Below are positions 56,618-64,000 of a stretch of DNA of 64,000 bases, piece by piece. Under the pieces are notes generated by a model. It searched no databases. It was not told the DNA's origin and saw only the letters and a program-made list of their open reading frames with translations. The position numbers and the translations under genes are program-made. The stretch comes from Bacillota bacterium (GTDB lineage: Bacteria; Bacillota; Clostridia; Acetivibrionales; DTU013), in NCBI GenBank assembly GCA_023439545.1, contig JAEXNT010000024.1, positions 58,926 to 122,925 of the forward strand. Direction: 5' to 3'. The number at the start of each line of letters is the position of its first letter. The first letter of the stretch is position 1.

Positions 56618-57571
56618 ATGGAACTTACTGAAGTGAGGAAGCTGGCGGATGCTGTCAGGATCAATATCTCCAAGGTACTGGTGGGACGGGAGAATACGAT
56701 CGATCTTGTACTCATATCGTTGTTTTGCGGGGGACATGTCCTGCTGGAGGATGTGCCCGGAGTGGGCAAAACAATGCTGGCAAAATGCCTTGCCAGATCG
56801 CTCGATTGCGATTTCAAGAGGATACAGTTCACACCCGACCTTCTGCCGTCCGATCTGACAGGTATTAATTATTATGACCAGAAACAGGGAGAGTTCATTT
56901 TCAGGCCTGGACCATTATTCACAAATATCGTTCTCGCTGACGAGATAAACAGGGCTACCCCGAGGACTCAGTCGAGCCTGCTGGAATGCATGGAAGAGGG
57001 ACAAGTCACCGTCGAAGGGGAAACCAGAAAGCTTGGCAGGCCATTCTTTGTGATAGCGACACAAAACCCCGTCGAAACGCGGGGTACGTTCCCGCTTCCT
57101 GAAGCCCAGCTCGACAGGTTTTTCATGCGGCTTAAAATGGGTTATCCCTCGTCAGGTGAAGGCAAGGAAATTCTGCAGCGCTTCAGGAATGCCGATCCGG
57201 CCGCTTCGCTCGAAACGATAGCAACGGGCGGAGCGATCGCAGAGGCCCAGTCTTCGGTAACCTCAGTCAAAGTCTCGGAAGCGGTCGAACAATATATCGT
57301 CGATATTATCGAATCGACAAGGCATGAGGAAAAAATACTGCTTGGCGTAAGCCCCAGGGGCAGCATTGCGCTCATGAGGGCATCACAGGTCCTTGCGGTA
57401 TTGGAAAACCGCGATTATGTGCTGCCGGACGATGTAAAACAGGTGTGCGTACCGGTGCTTTCGCACCGCTTGATCATGAAAGGCCATGCTATTTCCGACA
57501 GCACGGGCAATGCCGAGAATATGATCCGTGAATTATTGAAAAAGGCGCCTGTACCTACGGAAGAGATATGA
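56618..57571 (+). CDS. MoxR family AAA+ ATPase
   Basis: A 317-residue AAA_3 ATPase with Walker A DVPGVGKTML near 45-54, Walker B NIVLADEINRATPRTQSSLLE, ATQNPVE sensor 1 and GASPR-like sensor 2 (LGVSPRG). MoxR proteins act as chaperones for metal centres or surface protein complexes; in this arrangement they pair with DUF58 proteins. AGGGGGT lies before the ATG. First of a three-gene set. Confidence 0.92.
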   Translation: MELTEVRKLADAVRINISKVLVGRENTIDLVLISLFCGGHVLLEDVPGVGKTMLAKCLARSLDCDFKRIQFTPDLLPSDLTGINYYDQKQGEFIFRPGPLFTNIVLADEINRATPRTQSSLLECMEEGQVTVEGETRKLGRPFFVIATQNPVETRGTFPLPEAQLDRFFMRLKMGYPSSGEGKEILQRFRNADPAASLETIATGGAIAEAQSSVTSVKVSEAVEQYIVDIIESTRHEEKILLGVSPRGSIALMRASQVLAVLENRDYVLPDDVKQVCVPVLSHRLIMKGHAISDSTGNAENMIRELLKKAPVPTEEI

Positions 57572-57580
57572 GGTGTCGCT

Positions 57581-58738
57581 ATGGATGTCATTGCTCTGGT
57601 GATAATACTGCTTATGGCGCTTTGGCTTCAAATGCTTGTTTTCAGCGGCCGCGTATTCAAACATCTCGATTACAGGTGCGAATTCAGCGTCAAAGAGGCT
57701 CATGAGGGCGACAGCATTTATCTCATCGAAACGGTGTATAACGGTAAACTGCTGCCCGTACCGTGGCTAAAAGTGGATATCCACTCATCGCGCTGGCTGG
57801 ATTTCGCAGGCGCCTGCTCCGTAATAGCGCAGGACAGCAGGCGCGTCACCAGCAGCTTCATACTGAAAAGCTATCAGAAGACAACGAGGAGATGGAAGCT
57901 CAAATGCCTCAAAAGAGGCGTGTTCAATACCGAGAATGTCACTCTTGTAAGCGGCGACCTCCTCAATTTCAGCGTCGTTTCCATACCCGTTCCCGTTAAT
58001 GCCGGCCTTATGGTCTATCCTGAGATAATAGACCTGGATGAGCTGTTCGTGCCGGTAAGCCTTCTGCAAAGCGACAGGACAGTAAACAGGTGGATAATAG
58101 ACGATCCGTTCATCGTATCCGGTGCGCGCGACTATGCCCCCGGCGATCCGCTCAATCGCGTACATTGGCCCCTAACGGCAAGGACCGGCAAGCTCATGGT
58201 CAAAAAGAACGAGTATACTTCCCAGCGTAGTCTTACGGTCTTGCTGAATATGCAATCTCAGCTTTACGAATATACCGATACGATAAATAAAAGGATGGCA
58301 GAGCTTGGTATCAAGGTGGCTGCAACACTGTTCGACAGGGCGCTGCGCGACGGAACGCCCGTGAGGTTCGGAACCAACGGCTGTATTGCTCCCGACGCCA
58401 GGCAGCCGATCTTTACCGATGAAGCAGCCGATAAGGATCACATATCGGAGTTGTTCAAGATACTGGCAAGGCTTTTGATGAAGAATGTCAAGGACTTTGA
58501 AGGGCTGCTCGACGATATGCCTGTATCGCTTGAGAATACCGAGGTTGTCATTGTCACAGCTTACCTCAGCAAAAGGATATGCGAACAGGCGGATATACTC
58601 TCGGACGCAGGTAATACGGTAAGTATCGTCCTGCTCGACACTGTGTTCGAGGACAGAGTCACGCCTCAGAACGCAGATATCTATGCGCTGGCGGACAGGG
58701 GACTGCTGAGCGGTGCGGAAGGGGCAGGTGAAGAATGA
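57581..58738 (+). CDS. DUF58 domain-containing protein
   Basis: A 385-residue protein, with one hydrophobic N-terminal segment (1-22) and a DUF58 core identified by GARDYAPGDPLNRVHWPLTARTGKLMVKK near 178-206, the usual G.R.Y..GD..R.IHW.A.A. motif. The C-terminal half resembles a von Willebrand A fold. It works with the preceding MoxR ATPase, nine bases away. It overlaps the next gene by four bases (ATGA). Confidence 0.88.
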   Translation: MDVIALVIILLMALWLQMLVFSGRVFKHLDYRCEFSVKEAHEGDSIYLIETVYNGKLLPVPWLKVDIHSSRWLDFAGACSVIAQDSRRVTSSFILKSYQKTTRRWKLKCLKRGVFNTENVTLVSGDLLNFSVVSIPVPVNAGLMVYPEIIDLDELFVPVSLLQSDRTVNRWIIDDPFIVSGARDYAPGDPLNRVHWPLTARTGKLMVKKNEYTSQRSLTVLLNMQSQLYEYTDTINKRMAELGIKVAATLFDRALRDGTPVRFGTNGCIAPDARQPIFTDEAADKDHISELFKILARLLMKNVKDFEGLLDDMPVSLENTEVVIVTAYLSKRICEQADILSDAGNTVSIVLLDTVFEDRVTPQNADIYALADRGLLSGAEGAGEE

Positions 58739-60171
58739 AGCTTGTCAGGCGCTCCGTAATATTGAGAATAATGGCGGCGGTCGGGGTTAATCTCTATGTC
58801 TGCTCCGGCTTTTTGACGCTTAGAGCCTTGCTTTTTGGAACACATGGAGGTAGCATACCGCTTTTGCTCTATATTGCAACTGGGGTTTCGGGTTTTGCGG
58901 CGGGCAGGCTGCTGCTGGGCGGAACACCGTCGTTCCTGTCGGCGATATCAGGTTCCCGCGCCGTTAAATTCATCTCTTTCATGCTGAATGTAAGAAACAG
59001 GGAGGGGTTTATCGCAGCTTTTTCGGCCTGGATAATAATTTTACTGCCGCTTGCCGCAGCAATGCTCATATATGGCGGTTCAGGCGCGTCAAGGGCACTG
59101 TTCGAACTTCTGCCGGTCATGTCGGCATATATTATCGCGCTCAAGCAGTCAAGGCTTGGAGCTTCGCAGATAATGAGCAATGCTTCGGTTTACTCAGGGT
59201 TTTTCATACTCGTGGTTTCACTGGAACTGGCCAACATTTCGGCCGTATTCTTCAGCGACGTCAGGTATCTCAAGCCCTGGCTGTTCGGAGTCTCCTATTT
59301 CTTCATATTTTCCTTTCTGGTTGTAAGAAATCAGGAGGATATCGACTTCAACATTTTTGATAAAAAACACATAGAAAAGTCCATACTGCCAAAAAATCTG
59401 AGAAGCTTCAATACTGTTGCCGTCAGCGTTGTATTTGTGTTAATACTGCTGATGTTCAACCTGAAAACCGTGGTTATGGCAATAATGCGTCTGATCGGGC
59501 AGCTCTCCCTGCTGATCATGAAACTCATTATCTGGCTTGCGGAGACCCTCCTTCCCCTGAATGAAAGCGAGCAGGGGAGCAGTCCCTCCAGCGGAGGGTT
59601 ATTCGATTTCGGGATCCAGCCGATATCACCTGTAGGGAATTTTATTTTCAACATCATTCGGAGCTTTTTCCTGTATTACATAATATACAGGGCGATACTT
59701 GCAGTAATACGGATCATTCCCAAATTATCGCGAAGGCTCGCGGCACTGTTGAAAAAGCTGTTATCGCTGGAAAGAGGAGATAAGGCCGATACAAATTCCG
59801 ATTATACGGACGAAACTGAAACAGTGCTCCCCGAAAGAAGTCGAAACAGCCCGGCTGCGGTTAGAAAAATTGCCGGTCGCGGAAGAAAGGATCTACGCCG
59901 GATAAAAGACCCGGTATTGAAAATCAGATATATGTTCTCTGTCATTCTTAAAACGCTGCCTGCGGCGGGAGTTCAGCCGGACAGGAGCGATACGCCTGCC
60001 GAACTGGCAAGGAAGGCACAGACGTTGCAAAATATAAGCGAAGGGCTGTCACCCTTTGCGGTGATCTATAGCCAGGTACGTTACGGTGAAACGGTACCCG
60101 ACCATGAGACGCTCGACAATGCCGAACTGAACTTCAACAAGGCTTTGGATGCCATGGAACACAAACGTTGA
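58735..60171 (+). CDS. Membrane protein with C-terminal DUF4129-like domain
   Basis: A 478-residue protein with about eight membrane segments in two blocks (about 10-160 and 175-260), a further segment near 305-325 and a cytoplasmic tail from about 330. The tail holds IRYMFSVILKTL...DTPAELARKAQ...FAVIYSQVRYGE, the pattern of DUF4129 (the C-terminal part of TgpA-like transglutaminases). The transglutaminase core expected between the membrane part and DUF4129 is missing. Position after MoxR and DUF58 is the classic slot of that transglutaminase. Function unknown. Confidence 0.75.
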   Translation: MKLVRRSVILRIMAAVGVNLYVCSGFLTLRALLFGTHGGSIPLLLYIATGVSGFAAGRLLLGGTPSFLSAISGSRAVKFISFMLNVRNREGFIAAFSAWIIILLPLAAAMLIYGGSGASRALFELLPVMSAYIIALKQSRLGASQIMSNASVYSGFFILVVSLELANISAVFFSDVRYLKPWLFGVSYFFIFSFLVVRNQEDIDFNIFDKKHIEKSILPKNLRSFNTVAVSVVFVLILLMFNLKTVVMAIMRLIGQLSLLIMKLIIWLAETLLPLNESEQGSSPSSGGLFDFGIQPISPVGNFIFNIIRSFFLYYIIYRAILAVIRIIPKLSRRLAALLKKLLSLERGDKADTNSDYTDETETVLPERSRNSPAAVRKIAGRGRKDLRRIKDPVLKIRYMFSVILKTLPAAGVQPDRSDTPAELARKAQTLQNISEGLSPFAVIYSQVRYGETVPDHETLDNAELNFNKALDAMEHKR

Positions 60172-60196
60172 CGGATAAATGAGGGGATGAACGGAA

Positions 60197-61324
60197 ATGA
60201 GCGGAAAGAGTCACAATAAGAGGAATAACAAGGGCGAAAACAGGAAGCCGTCCGGAAGGATCACGAAGAGATACGCAGGCAGCAGGTCCATTAAAACGGG
60301 ACTGCCTCCGGGGACTCTCGTTCATGTAGGAAGCCGCAAGACCGAGAATGTTACGATAACCGTATTGGAATATGATGAAAAGGGAATACAGCAAATCAAA
60401 GTGGACGATCCGGGCGATCTAGCCTATTACCGCGACAGCTCCAAAACCTCATGGGTAAATATCGACGGGCTTCATGATACGAAACTGCTGGACGCCATAG
60501 GCTCTGTTTTTGGCCTGCATCCTCTGGTGCTAGAAGATATGCTTAACACCGAGGAAAGGCCCAAAATAGAGGATTATGGCGATTATACCTTTATTGCGGT
60601 AAAGCAGCTGTTTATCGATGAAAATACCGGAGAACTCGATACCGATCACCAGAATATCATACTTGGCAAAGGCTTTGTAATTTCCGCTGGAGAAAGCAGG
60701 ACGCGTATATTCGATCCGATCAGGGAAAGGCTTGAAAACGGCGTCAGGCTGAGGAAGATGGGTGCCGATTATCTTGCGTATACGCTGCTCGATGCAATCG
60801 TGGACAACTATTTCGATGTCCTTGAACGGCAGGGCGAGATGATCGAGAAAGTCGAGGAAATACTCGTATCAAGCCCTGTCCGCAATACGTTGAACAAGAT
60901 ACTTGACGCCAAGAACGACATGTTATACATACACAAAAACATATGGCCTCTGAGGGAGGTGGCAAATCTCCTTGAACGCGGTGAATCCACGCTCGTTGGA
61001 CATGAAACGCGGGTATATCTGCGCGACCTGTACGACCATGTGATGCAGGCCCTTGACACGACAGAGATATACCGCGATATATTGTCGGGCTTGCTGGACG
61101 TATATCTTTCAAGCGTAAGTAACAGGATGAATGAGATTATGAAGGTTCTCACCATAATTTCCACTATCTTTATACCTCTTACATTCCTTGCTGGTATCTA
61201 TGGCATGAACTTCAGCTATATACCCGAGCTTGGGTGGCGTTGGGGTTATTTTGCGCTTCTTGGAGTAATGGCCGTTTTGGCGCTGTTGATGCTACTTTTC
61301 TTTAAAAGGAAGAAATGGCTGTAA
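60197..61324 (+). CDS. corA: CorA family magnesium/cobalt transporter
   Basis: A 375-residue channel. The first ~60 residues are a basic, low-complexity tail (KSHNKRNNKGENRKPSGR); then the CorA cytoplasmic domain with LHPLVLEDMLNTEERPKIEDYG and finally two membrane helices, the first ending in the selectivity motif YGMNF near 338-342. Forms a pentameric Mg2+ (Co2+, Ni2+) uptake channel. GAGGGGAT precedes the ATG. The 3' end is partly repeated downstream. Class and ion are inferred from the GMN motif. Confidence 0.9.
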   Translation: MSGKSHNKRNNKGENRKPSGRITKRYAGSRSIKTGLPPGTLVHVGSRKTENVTITVLEYDEKGIQQIKVDDPGDLAYYRDSSKTSWVNIDGLHDTKLLDAIGSVFGLHPLVLEDMLNTEERPKIEDYGDYTFIAVKQLFIDENTGELDTDHQNIILGKGFVISAGESRTRIFDPIRERLENGVRLRKMGADYLAYTLLDAIVDNYFDVLERQGEMIEKVEEILVSSPVRNTLNKILDAKNDMLYIHKNIWPLREVANLLERGESTLVGHETRVYLRDLYDHVMQALDTTEIYRDILSGLLDVYLSSVSNRMNEIMKVLTIISTIFIPLTFLAGIYGMNFSYIPELGWRWGYFALLGVMAVLALLMLLFFKRKKWL

Positions 61325-61403
61325 CGGCACATCTCCTAAAGGAAGAAATGGCCATAACGCCACATCTTCCAATGGAAGAAATGGCTGTGATGCCATATAA
61401 AAC
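61305..61403 (+). repeat. 33-bp tandem repeat of the corA 3' end
   Basis: Units begin at 61305, 61338 and 61371 (AAAGGAAGAAATGGC, AAAGGAAGAAATGGC, AATGGAAGAAATGGC). The first overlaps the last codons and stop of corA; in-frame reading of copies 2 and 3 gives the same KKW-then-stop ending. Confidence 0.75.
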
Positions 61404-61503
61404 AATTGAAATAGAGCATTGTACAGGATATAATTAAGACCATTGTATAGAAGGCAATATAGAGAGAAAGCAGAGAGACAAAGATTAGTAAGGGGATGGT
61501 CGG

Positions 61504-63942
61504 ATGTCGGAATCAAAAAAGATAATCAAAAAACAAACTTTGCCGCTTTTGCCGCTTAGAGGCCTTACAGTGTTTCCTTATATGATACTTACCTTCGATG
61601 TGGGAAGGGAAAAGTCCATAAAAGCGCTTGATGAGGCGATGATAAACAATCAGATGATCTTTCTCGTAGCCCAAAAGGATGCAAAGACAGATTCACCGGA
61701 TGAAGAAGATATATATAACGTAGGTACGATTTCAAAGGTTAAACAGCTGCTCAGGCTGCCGGGCGACACCATAAGGGTGCTCGTGGAAGGCATCAGCCGG
61801 GCTGAGGTGAAGAATTACGTACAAACGGAGCCATATTTTATTGCTGAAGTAGCAGAGAAAACTGTTGCCGATGACAAAAACAGCAAGGCTGAATTTGAAG
61901 CGCTCAAGAGGAAGGTATTGAGCACCTTTGACGATTATGCCAAACTAAATGGGAAGATCTCCCCGGATACTGTTTTGTCCATGAACGGTATAGAGGACCT
62001 GGGACAGCTCTCGGACGTAGCGGCTTCAAACATGCTGCTCAAGGTTGATCAGAAACAGGATATCCTCAGTGAGTTCGATCCTGTAAAAAGGATGGAAAAA
62101 ATTCTGGAATTGCTGATGAATGAAATAGAGATCCTTGAAGCAGAGAAGAATATCAGTCTCCGCGTGCGTAAACAGATCGACAAATCACAGCGCGAATATT
62201 ACCTGAGGGAACAGATAAAGGCGATTCAAACCGAGCTCGGAGACAAGGAAGGCGTTGCGGGCGAGGTAGATGAGTATAAGGCAAAGCTTGAAAAAGCGGA
62301 TTTGCCGGAGGAAGTCGAAAAGAAGGTTCTCAAGGAGCTCGACCGTATGCTGAAAATGGCTTCCGGTTCAGCAGAGGGCTCGGTTATCAGGACATATCTG
62401 GACTGGATATTCGATCTTCCGTGGAATAATAAGACCGAGGAAGTCATTGACCTGAAAAAGGCCGAAGACATACTGGAGGAAGACCATTACGGCTTGACGA
62501 AGGTCAAGGAGAGGATAATAGAATACCTTGCCGTACTGAAGCTGACCAAAAATCTCAAGGGCCCTATACTTTGCCTCGTAGGACCTCCCGGAGTCGGCAA
62601 GACTTCGATAGCCAGGTCTATTGCCAGAGCTCTCAACAGGAACTATGTACGCATGTCTCTCGGAGGCGTAAGGGATGAAGCTGAGATAAGAGGGCACAGA
62701 CGCACCTATGTCGGCGCTATGCCTGGCAGGATAATCACGGCGCTGAAGCAGGCCGGTTCGGCAAACCCGCTGATACTGCTTGACGAAATTGACAAGATGA
62801 GCAGCGATTTCAGGGGAGACCCGGCATCGGCAATGCTTGAAGTATTGGACTCGGAGCAGAATTTCGCGTTCAGGGATCATTATCTGGAGCTGCCTGTTGA
62901 CCTGTCGGATGTGCTCTTCCTTACGACTGCCAATAACCTCGATACCGTACCGAGACCGCTTCTTGACAGGATGGAAGTAATAAGCATTTCGGGCTACACC
63001 GAAGAGGAAAAGGTCAATATCGCCGAGAAATACCTGCTCGGGAAGCAGATGAAGGCGCACGGCCTGCTGAAGAAGCACCTCAAGGTAAGCGAAGATACGT
63101 TGAGAAGCGTTATAAATTACTACACCCGGGAAGCAGGCGTAAGAAACCTCGAGAGGGAGATCGCGACGGTTTGCAGAAAAGCCGCGAGGACGCTCGTGTC
63201 GAGTGGGAAGAAGTCTGTAAGCGTGACGCCTTCCAATATAGAAAAGTATCTGGGTACGAAGAGATTTCATTATGACAAGGCCAATGAAAAAGACGAGGTC
63301 GGCCTTGCAACGGGTCTTGCCTGGACTCCTGTCGGCGGCGATACGCTGGCGATAGAAGTAAACCTTATGAACGGCAGCGGAAAGTTTGAACTTACGGGAC
63401 AGCTCGGAGACGTCATGAAGGAATCGGCCAAAGCTGCGATAAGCTTTATACGTTCAAGGACGGAACTGCTTAACATTGAAAAGGATTTTCACAATAAGTA
63501 CGATATACACATCCATGTGCCTGAAGGCGCAATACCGAAGGACGGCCCGTCAGCAGGGATAACACTTGCAACGGCCATGGTATCGGCTCTGACAGGTCTT
63601 GCGGTAAGACGCAACGTCGCTATGACGGGTGAAATAACGCTGAGAGGCAGGGTCCTTCCGATAGGCGGCCTGAAGGAAAAGGTGCTTGCCGCGCACAGAG
63701 CCGGGATCGATACGATAATCGTACCGTCTGAGAACCGCAAAGATATCGAAGATATCCCTGAAAACATCAGAAACATGCTGAGGTTTGTGTTCGCTTCGGA
63801 TATGGATACAGTCCTAAAGACGGCACTCGTATCGTCAAAAACACAGATCGTCGCTGCGGGAACGGATGAACAGAAGGAAACGGTGCTGCTCAGCGATGAA
63901 GGCGCCGCATTGCCGAAACAGGATCAGACGCACCAGATGTAA
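61504..63942 (+). CDS. lon: ATP-dependent protease Lon (LonA)
   Basis: An 812-residue protein: N-terminal substrate domain (LPLLPLRGLTVFPYM), AAA+ domain with Walker A GPPGVGKTS near 360-368 and LLDEIDKM, and the serine protease domain with S683 in PKDGPSAG and K726 in GGLKEKVL as catalytic dyad. It degrades misfolded and regulatory proteins. AAGGGG precedes the ATG. No heat-shock operator (for example CIRCE) is visible upstream. Confidence 0.96.
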   Translation: MSESKKIIKKQTLPLLPLRGLTVFPYMILTFDVGREKSIKALDEAMINNQMIFLVAQKDAKTDSPDEEDIYNVGTISKVKQLLRLPGDTIRVLVEGISRAEVKNYVQTEPYFIAEVAEKTVADDKNSKAEFEALKRKVLSTFDDYAKLNGKISPDTVLSMNGIEDLGQLSDVAASNMLLKVDQKQDILSEFDPVKRMEKILELLMNEIEILEAEKNISLRVRKQIDKSQREYYLREQIKAIQTELGDKEGVAGEVDEYKAKLEKADLPEEVEKKVLKELDRMLKMASGSAEGSVIRTYLDWIFDLPWNNKTEEVIDLKKAEDILEEDHYGLTKVKERIIEYLAVLKLTKNLKGPILCLVGPPGVGKTSIARSIARALNRNYVRMSLGGVRDEAEIRGHRRTYVGAMPGRIITALKQAGSANPLILLDEIDKMSSDFRGDPASAMLEVLDSEQNFAFRDHYLELPVDLSDVLFLTTANNLDTVPRPLLDRMEVISISGYTEEEKVNIAEKYLLGKQMKAHGLLKKHLKVSEDTLRSVINYYTREAGVRNLEREIATVCRKAARTLVSSGKKSVSVTPSNIEKYLGTKRFHYDKANEKDEVGLATGLAWTPVGGDTLAIEVNLMNGSGKFELTGQLGDVMKESAKAAISFIRSRTELLNIEKDFHNKYDIHIHVPEGAIPKDGPSAGITLATAMVSALTGLAVRRNVAMTGEITLRGRVLPIGGLKEKVLAAHRAGIDTIIVPSENRKDIEDIPENIRNMLRFVFASDMDTVLKTALVSSKTQIVAAGTDEQKETVLLSDEGAALPKQDQTHQM

Positions 63943-63969
63943 ATAAGTAAAACATAGGGGCGGGGAATT

Positions 63970-64000
63970 ATGCGATTTAATATCGAATTATGCCATATAT
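63970..64000 (+). CDS. Start of a further gene, cut by the window edge
   Basis: An ATG with GGGGCGGGG about five bases upstream opens a frame reading MRFNIELCHI to the edge. Ten codons are too few to identify it. A GTP-binding YsxC/EngB gene often follows lon, but these codons do not clearly match it. Confidence 0.3.
   Translation, partial: MRFNIELCHI

Noticed and set aside
62368..63270. A 300-codon minus-strand frame
   Set aside because: Antisense shadow of lon.

Overview
The window looks like a chromosomal segment of an anaerobic, Gram-positive member of the Clostridia. The evidence is the Firmicutes order of translation and transcription genes (rpmG-secE-nusG-rplK-rplA-rplJ-rplL, rpoB-rpoC, an L7Ae-type protein, rpsL-rpsG-fusA-tuf), strong GGAGG-type ribosome binding sites with several TTG and GTG starts, a flavodiiron (FprA) protein, an SLH-domain surface protein, and small families typical of Clostridia (DUF6472, DUF6106-like, DUF5711, YkvI). 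I could not assign a genus from sequence alone. No rRNA, tRNA, CRISPR array, intact insertion sequence or prophage was seen.

Layout. 1-4.5 kb: the end of a YkuS gene, a PAP2 phosphatase, a membrane-anchored MutS-like ATPase, a CDP-alcohol phosphatidyltransferase, a Cys-rich small protein and a metallophosphoesterase. 4.6-11 kb: a UvrA paralogue lacking the UvrB-binding insert, then a double-HTH MerR regulator followed by a three-gene ABC-2 exporter. 11.1-16 kb: a 3D-domain wall protein with internal repeats, then a tight MerR-MutS-MutS operon in which both ATPases carry Asn-Glu instead of Asp-Glu in Walker B. 16-21.7 kb: a frameshifted NAGPA-type exported protein on the minus strand, a DUF6106-like protein, MgtC, a ~200-bp palindromic element between direct repeats, and a Ca2+ P-type ATPase. 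21.9-29.7 kb: a Gld-type ABC operon with GldG and DUF4340 proteins, YkvI, a DUF5711 beta-propeller-like protein and CvpA. 29.9-33.3 kb: ilvD-ilvB.

33.3-53.8 kb is the core gene-expression block. It has several regulatory or structural oddities: an L10 leader with attenuator followed by 48-bp tandem hairpin repeats before rplJ; a 1189-residue SLH surface protein with its own promoter and terminator inserted between rplL and rpoB; a long structured rpoB leader; and three successive hairpins between rpoB and rpoC. 53.8-64 kb: a second large imperfect palindrome, FprA, a serine hydrolase, a MoxR-DUF58-membrane protein operon, CorA with a tandemly repeated 3' end, Lon, and the first codons of a further gene.

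The best candidate for an undescribed system is the MerR-regulated pair of MutS-like ATPases at 12.5-16.0 kb. Its genes are coupled (1-nt gap, then a 23-nt overlap), a MerR-style 19-bp-spaced promoter precedes them, and both proteins share the same Walker B substitution at the same residue number. Its function cannot be read from the sequence.
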